From assembly GCA_905221605.1 (NCBI GenBank), contig CAJNDS010000262.1, positions 1 through 27,500 of the forward strand: a stretch of DNA of 27,500 bases, in the 5' to 3' direction. The stretch comes from Symbiodinium natans. Its lineage: Eukaryota; Sar; Dinophyceae; Suessiales; Symbiodiniaceae. Position numbers and translations under genes: made by a program. Shown here piece by piece: positions 1 through 8,354 of the stretch (position 1 is its first letter; each line of letters starts with the position of its first letter). The notes under the pieces were generated by a model, which saw nothing but the letters and a program-made list of their open reading frames with translations, was not told where the DNA came from and searched no databases.

Positions 1-42
1 CCCCCCCCCCCCCCCCCCCCCCCACCCCCTCCCCCCCCTCCT
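1..42. repeat. Poly-C homopolymer tract
   Basis: A run of C interrupted by one A and two T residues opens the window. Similar C or G runs recur inside candidate introns elsewhere here, just upstream of splice acceptors, so this may be the end of another intron; no exon could be placed directly after it. Confidence 0.9.
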
Positions 43-574
43 CGTAAAGCCTAGAGCCCCTGATTTCCACACCCTCTTGCCCAAGACGCCGGGGTAATTC
101 TTCGAACCAAAGGCTGTGCCCTCAGTTGAAGGGTAAAGGGCCACCTCTCACTGGCTTCACGGACGTATTCTTTAGTCACGCTCGGCAGCCTTGCCGCGTG
201 TCGATGATATTCGCCTCTAAGACTCTAAGATGATTGCAGTCACGCAGTGGCTCACATCATGTGTTTCTTCGCCTGGCCGGACTTGTGCCGACAGCTGCGT
301 ACTGTGACAATTGCCATGATATCAGTGAAAAGGCCTAACCTGCTATTTTGTTAGGGGGTAGTTGCAAGGAATCTTGGTATTTTGGGCATAACCGTCTAAA
401 CCACTTGCATGCCCCTGATGTGCCCTTAGGAGTCCCGTCTATCGGAGTCTATCTATGCGTTGATGTGGGGTGTCTGCTCGCAGGGGCTTTGTGTGACAGC
501 ACCCCGCTGACGCAGCGGCGCTTGATAAGATACATGCGTATGCCATGTTTGTGTAAAGGTTTCCTGTAAAATCT
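43..574. other. No gene recognised
   Basis: Mixed-composition DNA between the poly-C tract and the first telomere-like array. One 73-codon open frame (348-569, plus) has no recognisable motif and no supporting splice context. I see no RNA gene or repeat here. Confidence 0.5.
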
Positions 575-650
575 CCCTAAACCCTAAACCCTAAACCATA
601 AAACCTAAACCCTAAACCCTAAACCCTAAACCCCTAACCTAGACCCTAAA
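575..650. repeat. Telomere-like array, CCCTAAA orientation
   Basis: About ten units of CCCTAAA with point variants (CCATAAA, CCCCTAA, CCTAGA). It ends at CTTAG immediately before a plausible plus-strand exon, so its C-rich strand would form the acceptor-side tract of that intron. Confidence 0.95.
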
Positions 651-655
651 CTTAG

Positions 656-736
656 CCGTGGCCTTCATGGAGCACCTCTGCGTCTTGATGTCCCAGTCAA
701 TTTCCTGGGTGCCGTTCCATAGGTTGATGACACAAG
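656..736 (+). CDS. Candidate exon between two opposed telomere-like arrays
   Basis: An 81-nt open segment sits between a CCCTAAA array and a TTTAGGG array. Reading on the plus strand it starts after an AG acceptor (phase 1) and ends at CACAAG|GTTTAG (phase 1), a good donor. The predicted peptide includes AFMEHLCVLMSQSISW. It joins in phase to the segment at 785. The reverse strand is also open over this short stretch, so the strand is chosen from the splice sites and the following exon. No family is recognised. Confidence 0.4.
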
Positions 737-784
737 GTTTAGGGTTTAGGGTTTAGGGTTTAGGGTTTAGGGTTTAGGGTCTAG
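737..784 (+). repeat. TTTAGGG array forming a candidate 48-nt intron
   Basis: Six to seven TTTAGGG units, last one TCTAGGG. The first GT and the last AG of the array bracket exactly 48 nt, and the flanking open segments agree in phase (1/1). Read through, the array gives a TAG stop, so the two segments can be one protein only if it is removed. Confidence 0.75.
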
Positions 785-987
785 GGAAGTACTGCCTCAA
801 ACTACTGGCGCAGCTGCAGCTCAGAATCCACAGCTATCCTACCGACATCGGTGCTTTGGGATACGGCGGTTCGGGCGTGCTCAAGCAAGCCTCTTGGGCT
901 TCTCTTCTCAAAGACCTAGCTCCAGTCAAGGTGCTCTTTCCTCTGGCTCCAGCAAAGCCATTTCCGCACGGATCTGCTCTTGCCTGA
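785..987 (+). CDS. Candidate coding exon, unknown protein
   Basis: Open for 67 codons from the end of the TTTAGGG array to a TGA at 985-987. The start is set by TCTAG|GGAAG; the same AG|GGAAG boundary is seen at the helicase exon at 18697 and beside 22736. The peptide (starting KYCLKLLAQLQLRIHSYP) has the mixed hydrophobic and charged character of real protein, ending in a proline-rich tail. The final part could be an intron read-through, so the true C-terminus may lie elsewhere. No family recognised. Confidence 0.45.
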
Positions 988-1132
988 CGACCACCACAAG
1001 TCGTGATTTGTCGCTTAGTTGTGCTTTTTCAATTTTTCCTGTCCCTGTCGGCACTCTGCACACTCTACAGGCGCCCAGCCAGCATGCAAACAATGTAAGC
1101 AAAACACATCCATGGCTGTATACATAGGCACC

Positions 1133-1302
1133 CTACCTTGACAGCCCAGCAGAAAAACGAATCAGTAGATGTCTGATGAATCCTGAATACCCGATCCCTC
1201 GAAACTCAGCCAGATGCAGAAAGAAACGCCTTGTGCAGTACTTGAGGTAGTTGTCAGCATTGACGACATGGACCACCTCTTCCACCTGGCCGTCACCAAT
1301 CG
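1133..1302 (-). CDS. Candidate exon, weakly ankyrin-like
   Basis: On the minus strand an ATATAG acceptor at 1304-1303 is followed by an open frame of 56 codons to a TAG at 1133-1135. The first part, IGDGQVEEVVHVVNADNYLK, resembles the second half of an ankyrin repeat (helix pattern as in the exon at 7160) but lacks the TPLH part. A GC donor (ACAAG|GCGTTT, 1230) could end the exon early. It lies downstream of a Val-rich tract at 1376-1452, the arrangement also seen at 4.3 and 7.1 kb. Confidence 0.4.
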
Positions 1303-1375
1303 CTATATTCTAAGAAACAATGCCGGAAAATATCTACGACGTCAATGACACCAACTATATACGGCTGCTTGCTAC

Positions 1376-1452
1376 TGCGGCTTCTACGACTACAACGACC
1401 ACAACGACGACGATGACGCCACAACCACGACGACGACGGCCACCACTACTAC
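1376..1452 (-). repeat. Imperfect trinucleotide tract coding a Val-rich stretch
   Basis: Plus strand is an ACN-type triplet tract; one minus-strand frame reads as a run of about ten valines with an isoleucine, preceded by Arg-rich residues. It shares the plus-strand core CTACGACTAC with the tract at 4429, suggesting common origin rather than independent slippage. It could encode a membrane segment or be non-coding simple repeat. Confidence 0.6.
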
Positions 1453-2185
1453 TTGACGGTGTGCTTGTCCTTACTTCGTGTGCTTAGCGCCAAGCCTTTT
1501 CATACTCTTGCTACTTGCTTGGGAGGCGGGTGGTCCTGTTGTCGACATGCTCGGTTTCCAGCGCTGCTTCCAGTGACCTTGTATTCTTCCAACCGCGCTT
1601 CTTTCGTAGGCTTGTGCCCTTTGATGCCCTGTGGCTTGCTGGCCCCGATCCACGACAGGGTCTGGGGGTTTCGCTATGTGCGTCTGATGGACCCTGGGAC
1701 GGAGACCTCCTCTGTACGGTATATACTGTGAAAATAGAGCAACTACGGCATCGGACATGTCCTGCTCACCCACCCGCTCAGGTTGAAGCGATTCCGGCAG
1801 GATGGCTCTGGCACCAACGTTCGTGCCAGCTTGGTGCCAAGCAGTGTACGTTTAAAGCGGCGCTGCCTCGTACTTCCACCTCTATGTGTTTTTGTCTATA
1901 GCGACTAGGGCTACAAAACAACTGCAACTGCGATGACAACGTTGTCTACTGCTGCTACTGCTTGAGGGCAGCCTTGCTTGCACATGTGCCAGGACATCTC
2001 ATACATGCAATGCTTCTTCGGAGTCCCTATCCTTGTGTCGAATCGTTGAACCAAATAATGTGTGCTCGTCTGTTCAAGACACATGTCAACTTGCTCTGAT
2101 TATCCCTGAAGCTTCACTGCTAGGCTGTCTATATAGTTTCAGTTCCTACACTGCGTGTAAACTGAAAGGCCGGACGAAACCTGAT
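1453..2185. other. No gene recognised
   Basis: Overlapping open frames on both strands (1515-1901 plus, 1471-1773 minus) cancel as evidence; neither has a motif. A second short triplet tract (1920-1965) lies here. No RNA gene seen. Confidence 0.5.
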
Positions 2186-2286
2186 ACTAAACCCTAAACC
2201 CTAAACCCTAAACCCTAAACCCTAAACCCTAAACCCTAAACCCTAAACCCTAAACCCTAAACCCTAAACCCTAAACCCTAAACCCT
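2186..2286. repeat. Telomere-like array, CCCTAAA orientation, about 14 perfect units
   Basis: One of the longest perfect arrays in the window. It is followed by a T/C-rich tract and an AAG acceptor at 2303-2305 that begins a plus-strand exon, so it lies on the acceptor side of that exon. Confidence 0.97.
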
Positions 2287-2305
2287 CCTGCTTTTCGTTT
2301 TGAAG

Positions 2306-2410
2306 GCCATCTGCGCCTTGAGAGCTGAGCCCAAGGGGTTCCGACGATCTCTGGTGCGGCGAATGTCTGGGCACACAAGACCAACAGTTGTGAAAAACAG
2401 GAGCTGCTTA
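2306..2410 (+). CDS. Candidate exon 1 of a two-exon segment
   Basis: 35 codons, phase 0 at both ends. It is entered through a strong acceptor (TTTTCGTTTTGAAG|GCC) just after the telomere-like array and leaves at TGCTTA|GTAGCC, which is also the left end of an inverted-repeat element. The peptide is basic (includes EPKGFRRSLVRRMSG). It joins in phase 0 to 2518. No family recognised. Confidence 0.5.
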
Positions 2411-2517
2411 GTAGCCTAGTAACCTTTTTATAATAAGGGCACCCTTTTTGGGGTTGGTTACTTTATAAGGGAACCCCTACCCAACAAAAGGGTAAAGGGT
2501 ACCACTGGGCTACAAAG
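2411..2517 (+). mobile_element. Introner-like inverted-repeat element, family B copy 1
   Basis: About 103 bp with terminal inverted repeats GTAGCCTAGTAACC (left) and GGTACCACTGGGCTAC (right). It starts with GT and the flanking ACAAAG supplies AG, so the element plus 4 nt is a 107-nt GT-AG intron whose removal keeps the frame (phase 0). A second copy lies at 24615-24707; both share an inner core of the form GGCACCCTTTTTGGGGTT / GTTACTTTA. Confidence 0.7.
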
Positions 2518-2649
2518 GCTGCCATCTACAGCCTAAGCACTAGGATGTCCGAAATGAAAGGAAGCCTCTGCAGGAAGACCCCTTGTAGTTTCTGGGGGTG
2601 TTCTGCTCACAGTGATCGTGTGTTCTCCGGGAAGTGGGGTGTGTTTTGA
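2518..2649 (+). CDS. Candidate exon 2, to stop
   Basis: Continues from 2410 after removal of the element: 43 codons plus TGA at 2647-2649, with a Cys-containing basic peptide (includes SLSTRMSEMKGSLCRK). The reading frame is different from the unspliced continuation, which meets TAG inside the element. Function unknown. Confidence 0.45.
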   Translation, partial: AAIYSLSTRMSEMKGSLCRKTPCSFWGCSAHSDRVFSGKWGVF

Positions 2650-2704
2650 ATGCCAGAGCACAACCAAACCTGCATTTCAAGACGCAAAACAAGGATCCCA
2701 AAAC

Positions 2705-2889
2705 AAGTAGGGACGAATCGGGAGTGCGGGGCATCCCCAGCTGTGGAAGGTCTCGTCTACGAGCATCTGGATGCGCGTGAAGACTTCACCCCCATATGGT
2801 ACTGACTCCTGCGCAACGGACATGCTAGCCTCATGCGGACGGAAATACAAGAGCTTCCGAAATTCATGATGGTGTCGCAACAGTGCTAT
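2705..2889 (-). CDS. Candidate exon, unknown protein
   Basis: Minus-strand acceptor CCCCAACAG|ATAGCA leads into about 61 open codons (HHHEFRKLLYFRPHEASM, then VPYGGEVFTRIQMLVDET) with a balanced, protein-like composition. It may end at CCCTACTT|GTTTTG. It is convergent with the plus-strand segment ending at 2649. No family recognised. Confidence 0.5.
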
Positions 2890-2993
2890 CTGTTGGGGCC
2901 TTGAAAGTGTCCTGCATTCAATATACACGCAAAACGAAAAGGTTTACACAGTTTATACGGTCTTTACCAGGTAATTTCTTTGGGGATCTTAAG

Positions 2994-3064
2994 CAAGGAG
3001 GAGTTTATGCGAGCCTTCTGTGCACTGCGTACGCATGCCCTCCCTCGGCCCGTTCTTCTGGCAG
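2994..3064 (+). CDS. Possible short exon with EF-hand-like end
   Basis: Plus strand reads LSKEEFMRAFCALRTHAL after a possible AAG acceptor; the S/T-x-EEF-x-x-AF pattern resembles the second helix of an EF-hand, but no Ca-binding loop is visible here. A GC donor (GGCAG|GCAGG) could close it. Too short to be firm. Confidence 0.22.
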
Positions 3065-3769
3065 GCAGGAGGAGTTTAAGTCTCGGGAGTTCCCCAAGAT
3101 TTTTCTAGTACAATTCTGACCGCGCGGGCGGTGGCTTTGGGAGAGCTGGAATCCACTCTCCCCCCGCCCAAAACAAAAAGACACAAATACATAAGAATAA
3201 ATACTGTGTTGCGTGGGACTTCATACAGCATCTCTTGGGCCTACTGGTGTGCCTGGGGAGTGGGTGCACACCCGAATACAAGGAATCTTGAGCCCTTCCT
3301 GCCGAACTCTTGTCGGAGTTGAGAATCCTGATCTTGAGTCCTCACCACCGCACCCCCAAAACCCCCCGAAGCCTGTCCTTGTACAACACTGGCGGCTGGC
3401 CCCTGCGCGCCAAAAGGCATAGGCCATTCCCTACTTCAATGAAGCTTTGACTTTGGAGGATCTAAATAAAGGCCCTCTGGGGAATCCATTGAGGGTTCCT
3501 ATGGTTAGGAAATGGAGGGTTCTTTTGGGAACAGGGGTATTGTTGATCAACTACCATTTAAATTAGGGGTTGGGTTTTGGAGTGGTGGGGGCCTGATGCA
3601 CTGAAGTCTCGTATGCCATGATGCCTCACGCCGCCTGTGGACGGCTGGGCTGTTGCTTTTCGTTACTTTTTGACCGAGTGCCCCACGAAGTTAAGAAGAA
3701 ACCTAGGCTCTACCCGTTTACAAGATGAGGGCCTCTTGTTTGGATGGGCAAGGGGTGTTCGGCAACAAC
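3065..3769. other. No gene recognised
   Basis: Several short open frames on both strands without motifs or matching splice sites. A TTAGGG-poor, moderately AT-rich patch at 3430-3600. Nothing else supported. Confidence 0.5.
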
Positions 3770-4046
3770 AATCGCGGACAGACCAAGCAGAAGCATTCCT
3801 GCAAAAGAGTCCTTTGAGGGGGGAGGCGCTCGCCAGATTCCTGGGTCATCATTCAGGCGAATCAGCGTTTTCATTTTTTGGTAGCAAAACTGGGAGTACC
3901 CCACAACTGCTACAAAAAAATAAGAAACCCTGATTCGCCTGAATGATGACCCAGGCTTCTGGCGAGCGCCTCCCCCCTCAAAGGACTCTTTTGCAGGAAT
4001 GCTTCTGCTTGGTTTCTCCGCTGTTGTGGGGTACTCCCAGTTTGGC
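3770..4046. repeat. Large interleaved inverted repeat
   Basis: Arm 1 (about 3777-3866) is the near-perfect reverse complement of arm 1' (about 3929-4018), including GGAGGCGCTCGCC, GGTCATCATTCAGGCGAATC and GCATTCCTGCAAAAGAGTCC. A second pair, ACTGGGAGTACCCCACAAC (3889-3907) and its complement (4023-4041), is interleaved, one member in the loop and the other outside. The order is A-B-A'-B'. No transposase frame is present; a rearranged MITE is the likely origin. Confidence 0.9.
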
Positions 4047-4272
4047 AAGGAAAACCTCCCGGAACCATCCTGGACATACTTTTATATAAATCGCACTCTG
4101 CAGGCTCTTGAGGCCCAGTTCGATGGAGAGTACTGCCTGGAGGACAAAGCCCCTTAAAGCCAGATCGGTCCCTTTCCGTCTGATTTTCATCCTAGTCTTA
4201 CTCTCCAGGGCCACTGCAATGTAGGGGCTAAGTTGGCAACAAACTGGAAGGCTTGGGGGTCTACAGGGTGGG

Positions 4273-4373
4273 CTAAGGCCAAACCTCCCGCCCGAGCCTC
4301 GCGCGGTCTTTCTGGAGGGCCTCTACCAGGGCTGGCATGCCCGTGGCCACTGCACAATGCAGCGGAGTCCGAC
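4273..4373 (-). CDS. Ankyrin-repeat exon (single repeat)
   Basis: After an ACTAG|GT acceptor the minus strand reads G-RTPLHCAVATGMPALVEAL, the diagnostic TPLH...A motif and second helix of one ankyrin repeat, then a TAG at 4273-4275. A phase-0 donor (GGGAG|GTTTGG, just before the stop) could instead continue the gene. The exon begins inside the Gly codon (phase 1), as do four other ankyrin exons in this window. Ankyrin repeats are protein-binding modules; the partner cannot be told. Upstream on the same strand lies a Val-rich hydrophobic frame (4429-4516). Confidence 0.75.
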
Positions 4374-4428
4374 CTAGTGTTGGGGTTTTCTCTTTTTCCT
4401 CTCCTCGGTCTACGGTGCCTGCTTCTAG

Positions 4429-4545
4429 CGCCGCTACTACGCCCGCCGTCTACGACTACCATGACGACGACGGTGGTCACGACCACAACAATGACCACCA
4501 TCATGATGACAACCACTAGTACTGCTACTGCTCCCGTGACTGCTC
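4429..4545 (-). repeat. Triplet tract coding a Val-rich hydrophobic stretch
   Basis: Minus-strand frame begins MVVIMMVVIVVVVTTVVV, long enough for one membrane span, followed by a basic Arg-rich segment. The plus strand is an ACN triplet tract related in sequence to 1376-1452. Either the start of a membrane-anchored ankyrin protein or a slippage product. Confidence 0.5.
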
Positions 4546-5583
4546 CTGGGCATCATTCAGTGAACAAACAAGTAGCTATTTCTTTTCTTGGCATTTCATG
4601 TCCTTCTGAGAAGTTTGCGCCGACTGGACTTCACATCTCACTGTTCTGTCGTATACTAGCCGGGTCTTCCCACAAAGCCTGGCACTTGTGAGTCCGCTGC
4701 TTCCGCTTGCGGACGCAAACAAAAGGACGAGCCATGACCATTAAGTGTACGTTGTGTTCGAGATGTCATTGAAAAGGATGTCGCTTTTTGCGTTGGGGTT
4801 TAGGCTTTGCAGATGTAGGCTGTATATGCAAAGACGCAGTCGCAAACACTATGCATCTGCTTCCACCCCAGCTCCTCTTAACAAGCCCAAGTGCAGGGCA
4901 GAAGGCTAAGCTAGACTTCTGGATCGTAGCATCGCCTGCCCAACTTGACATACAACGACGTCTAATATGCTGCAAAACCAATATGCTCTTGAAACCCCAC
5001 AAACACGGAAACCGGCGTCAAGAACAAACGAGCCGGGAAAAGCATGGCGGTCATATGCGGGCCCAACAGGAGGAGGGTTGTCACGTGCACAAGTCTCTTG
5101 CTCATCGTGTGCACAGCACTCCAAGCTCGAAGCACAAAACAAGAAACCCTCCTAGAGTAAGTGCCCGGCCAAAGCCATCCGCTGCATCCTGAAGAAGGTT
5201 TCAGGTTCAGAGCCTTCTCAGCCTTTTTTCCCCGCTTTTGAAGGCAGCAAGGCGGAGTCTAAGTCAAAGTGGAGCTTGGAGGTCTGAAAGGGGGCGTTAA
5301 CACTGTGAGGCTTTTGGGGCGATCGCGCCTCGCAGCTTCTTGCATGAAGCGTGCAAAAACGTGGCCGAAGGGCCGAAGAAGACTCCCTTCCCAGGTTTCT
5401 GAGTTCTGAGGGAAGCTGCAGAAGGCTGAGGCGTGTTCCTTGGCAACGAGCCCCCTGAGCCCATGCTTTCAAGAGCCTTTCACTTTGTGGGCGTGGCCGT
5501 CCGTGTTCTACAAACGACCACAGCCAAGGGCCAGAGCGTGGCCTGAACCCATTGGGGCCGCCCATGAGCCCCTGAAAGAAGCC
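4546..5583. other. No confident gene; one long plus-strand frame
   Basis: A 134-codon plus frame (4788-5192) runs across a GTAAGT donor consensus at 5157-5162, but its composition is not protein-like enough and the minus strand is also open. A 115-codon minus frame (5218-5565) has no motif. A small hairpin GTCCGC/GCGGAC lies at 4692-4714. Confidence 0.45.
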
Positions 5584-5720
5584 CTAACCCCGAAACCGCA
5601 GACTCAACATCGAAAAAAAACCCAAACCCTAAACCCTAAAGGCCCTAACCGCCCGAAACCCTGAACCCTCAACCCCTAAACCCTAAACCCTCAACCCGAA
5701 ACCCTAAACCCTCAACCCTA
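5584..5720. repeat. Degenerate telomere-like array, CCCTAAA orientation
   Basis: Units of CCCTAAA mixed with CCCTCAA, CCCGAAA and CCCTGAA. On the minus strand this G-rich array starts directly at the 3' end of the ankyrin exon at 5725. Confidence 0.93.
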
Positions 5721-5724
5721 AAAC

Positions 5725-5817
5725 CCCCCACAGGTGCCTTGGCGGCACCGGCATGGAGCAGGTACTCGGCAACTGCCACGTGTCCGCACAGGGCCGCCTT
5801 GTGCAGTGGGGTCTCGC
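5725..5817 (-). CDS. Ankyrin-repeat exon, symmetric phase 1-1
   Basis: A single complete ankyrin repeat: G-ETPLHKAALCGHVAVAEYL followed by LHAGAAKAPVG. It starts at CCGAG|GC and ends at GGGG|GTTTTAGGG, i.e. the donor is made by the telomere-like array. Start and end are both phase 1, and the 93-nt exon equals 31 codons, so it could be added or removed without shifting frame. Upstream (minus strand) is an inverted-repeat element at 5849-5982. Confidence 0.75.
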
Positions 5818-5848
5818 CTCGGACAAATTTAGGTTTTTGGGGCTAAGG

Positions 5849-5982
5849 TTGGGATGTTACCCCCCTTTTTCTAACAGCTCCTTATTTACTATAGATTGTA
5901 GTACCCCCTGACCCTAAACCCTAAAGCCCCTACTAGAATCCCTTTGAAGGGAGCTGTTAGTATCAGGGGGATCATCCCCAAG
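5849..5982. mobile_element. Inverted-repeat element, family A copy 1
   Basis: Inner arms CTAACAGCTCC (5871-5881) and GGAGCTGTTAG (5950-5960) and outer arms GGGATGTTACCCCCC / GGGGGATCATCCC. It carries two CCCTAAA units inside. It lies on the acceptor side of the ankyrin exon at 5817, as expected for an intron-borne element. Confidence 0.8.
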
Positions 5983-6875
5983 GTTAAGAGGTTCTTGCAC
6001 TCAGTTCCCGCCAAGTCTTGGCCTTTGTTGCGTCCTTGGCAAAAACCCTCGTAAAGAAAACCTAGGGTTTAGGGATTAGGCTTCGATTCTAAGAGAGCTT
6101 ACCCTGCCCAAAATCATTTAAAAGTATTGGTTCTTGCATTCAAGAACTCCTGAAAGAAAAAAAGGCCTCTAGGAGACCCCAACATTCAACCCGCTCATAG
6201 GTCTACACGATCCAACACACTGCGTTCTTGGGGTGCCGACGCTTCGAATCCACCACATCCTGGAAAGCGCTTTTGGCCGTTCTACCCTTAACCCTGAACC
6301 CTAAACCGATTTCATGCATGGGCTGCGGGCGACCCAACCCCCCCCCCCCCTCTCCCCATTCTGTTTCGGGCCGTAGGTTTAGGGTTTAGGAGGTGCTATG
6401 AAGGTCTGTGGTGTGAGGTCTCGTGAGGTCTCTTGTCAAATTGAGCAATCGCAAGCTGGGTAAACAAGAACATTGATACTCAGCCGACTCAGCCCCTGAA
6501 GTCTTCATGAGCATGACTCCGAACGAATCAAACGTCGATGCAGGGGTTAGGTGCATAAACTCTGGGATGTTTGGGCTTAGGCGGCTTAGGGTTCAGGGTT
6601 GAGGCTCGTGTAAGGCGAAGATAGTTCGGCTCTCGACCCCCCAGTAGACGATTCTAAGAACGCAGACCCCGAACCGTGGGTCCCTCTAGAGGTTTTTGAA
6701 AATCAAACAAAGCCTTTAGTGTGTCCACCCAGCTCTATCATAAAATGTCAAGGGAGAGCCTGGAGTTTGGGTTCGAAGACAGCAAACTTAAAGCTACCGA
6801 CAGCGGGAAGGACTTGAGAGACCAGGTCTGCCTGCCAGAGAAGGCAGCGCGAGTTTGCACAGCACATAACAGCTA
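5983..6875. other. No gene; scattered short telomere-like pieces
   Basis: Holds short TTTAGGG or CCCTAAA pieces (6062-6078, 6284-6306, 6376-6388, 6585-6600), a poly-C run near 6340-6350, and one 66-codon plus frame (6721-6921) that runs into an inverted-repeat element and looks spurious. Confidence 0.5.
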
Positions 6876-6975
6876 CTATTTGCTTAAGAACCACCCAGAA
6901 AATATAATATTCCCCCTATAAGGGTAATAAGGGATTGCGTTTTTTCCCCTTGTTTTGGGGTTCTTAAGCAAATAG
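6876..6975. mobile_element. Inverted-repeat element, family D copy 1 (100 bp)
   Basis: Perfect 17-bp terminal inverted repeats, CTATTTGCTTAAGAACC and its complement, around an AT-rich middle. A second copy (17814-17916) is the intron of the helicase gene. Here it borders an ankyrin-like exon on the minus strand; the same orientation would give a GC donor (GTCC|GCTATT) and an AAATAG acceptor. Confidence 0.85.
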
Positions 6976-6987
6976 CGGACAACCCAC

Positions 6988-7160
6988 ATATTTTCGTGTG
7001 TCTCAGGAATTTCAGGGAGGTCGCGTGAGGCCTTGTCCACACCCGCATGCAGCAGTGCCCGGACGGTCTCAAGCTCGCCCCTCTGGACCGCACCGAAGAG
7101 CTCCATGCCAACTTGGCTTTCCAAAACCGGGGCCCCTGAATCTGCTCTGACTGTCGGCTG
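6988..7160 (-). CDS. Ankyrin-like N-terminal exon
   Basis: Entered by a good acceptor (TTTTCCTGAAACAG|CAG at 7162-7161). The peptide contains MELFGAVQRGELETVRALL then HAGVDKASRD, which is one ankyrin repeat lacking only the TPLH strand. The tail HENMWVVRYLLK again looks like an ankyrin helix and runs into the family D element at 6975, so the exact donor is uncertain. Upstream on the same strand is a hydrophobic frame at 7166-7372. Confidence 0.65.
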
Positions 7161-7165
7161 CTGTT

Positions 7166-7372
7166 TCAGGAAAAGTCTCTTGAGTGCTCAAGGCGTTTCG
7201 AGGTGTCGGGCATGCTAGTGCGATCACTATCACTCCTACCACTACTGCTTGTGTTCTTCCCCTGATCACTGCGACCGTTTCGGTTGCTGCTTTTGCTATC
7301 AAATTTTACAGCAAGGGCCAGCACAATGATTCTGGCTACAACTAGTGCTACAACAATTATGTGACTCTGCAT
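7166..7372 (-). CDS. Possible membrane-anchor exon
   Basis: A 68-codon frame starting MQSHIIVVALVVARIIVLAL, a plausible signal anchor, followed by a Ser/Asp/Arg-rich low-complexity tail. It overlaps the acceptor region of the next exon, so if real it must be joined by an intron beginning inside it. It is the third Val-rich segment upstream of an ankyrin-like exon on the minus strand. Confidence 0.35.
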   Translation of the reverse strand: MQSHIIVVALVVARIIVLALAVKFDSKSSNRNGRSDQGKNTSSSGRSDSDRTSMPDTSKRLEHSRDFS

Positions 7373-8004
7373 CGCCCCGGCCTGCCTCAGAATGGTGCAG
7401 AGGGGATGCTAAGAGGTTGCTAGGGGGAAAAGGTATTGTTCGGAAATGCGAGCGTTCAACCTAGAACCTTGTTGAGGGCTTTCTTGGCGGGATCTTCGGG
7501 GTGGTGAGCGGGGGGCTTTCCTGCTAGTGATACACAGCGGCTTAGAAACTTAGACCCTCAACTCTGGATCCCAACACCTGACCCTCCTTTGATACACACT
7601 CAACACCAAAATCGTTTTACCTTGCCTCATTCTAACAACCATGTAGTTGTGTTTCAGCAAGAGGTTGGCTCTTAGGTTCACCTTGCAGGCTAGCCTCTCA
7701 GTTCATGCTTTGCTTTCCGAGGTTGGGCGTTGGCTCGGGAGCGCCAAACTGTATGACAGATATTTTCAGCTCTGGACAATTTCCGCGCCTACATTTGACC
7801 ATGGCTTTTTCCAGTTCAGTATGAACATGAGCTTTCCGGCAGAAACCAGATAAAGCGTATCGTGAGCACACGAATCTACAGCACAAATCAGAGTACAGTC
7901 AAACGTGGTGACGAAGCTTCGTTCCCGCACCAGAAACTGGCTGAAATTCAAGGAAAAACCGCAAAACGTCCAACACGGCTTGTTGTTTTCAGCCGCGAAA
8001 TCTA
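7373..8004. other. No confident gene
   Basis: A 61-codon minus frame (7766-7951) has a protein-like composition but both strands are open and there is no motif. Nothing else seen. Confidence 0.45.
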
Positions 8005-8047
8005 GACCCTAAGCCCTAAACCCTAAACCCTAAACCCTAAAGCCCTC
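8005..8047. repeat. Telomere-like array, CCCTAAA orientation
   Basis: Six units, the outer ones CCCTAAG or CTAAAGC. No exon could be placed on either edge. Confidence 0.93.
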
Positions 8048-8121
8048 GAGCCAGAATTTGGCCGAGTCGCAAACATTTGCGTCGCTCTCCCGACCTTTCT
8101 TTGCGAAGTTGGTTCAGAATC

Positions 8122-8302
8122 TGGACCCAGGAGTCGCCATTTAAAGGAGGTTAGGGACCATATTAGGGCCCATGAAACTACCCTTAGAACCCAGGAGTCG
8201 CCTAGGAATAAACCGGGGGGCCCTTTTTGGCTTTAAGGGGCTTGTAAGGGAACCCAGGCCGCCGAACAAAAAGGGAATAAGGGCCTTCTCTAAGTTCTGG
8301 GA
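8122..8302. repeat. Direct repeat and possible decayed element
   Basis: ACCCAGGAGTCGCC occurs at 8125-8138 and again at 8189-8202, and AACCCAGG once more near 8252. The interval has CCCTTTTTGG / AAGGGAATAAGGG pieces resembling the interior of family B elements. Probably a degraded insertion. Confidence 0.45.
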
Positions 8303-8315
8303 ACTGAAGATCTCA

Positions 8316-8354
8316 TGAACCCTAAACCCTAAACCTTAAACCCTAAACCCTGAA
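8316..8354. repeat. Telomere-like array, CCCTAAA orientation
   Basis: Five units with one CCTTAAA variant and a terminal CCCTGAA. Confidence 0.93.

Noticed and set aside
2186-2286. A real chromosome end (telomere)
   Set aside because: The arrays are short, occur in both orientations, and are followed on both sides by unique, partly coding DNA; they are interstitial.
4788-5192. 134-codon plus-strand frame as a gene
   Set aside because: Runs across a GTAAGT donor without effect, lacks a recognisable domain, and the opposite strand is equally open.
6230-6260. tRNA gene suggested by CTTCGAATCCACC
   Set aside because: No matching acceptor stem, D arm or anticodon arm could be folded around it.
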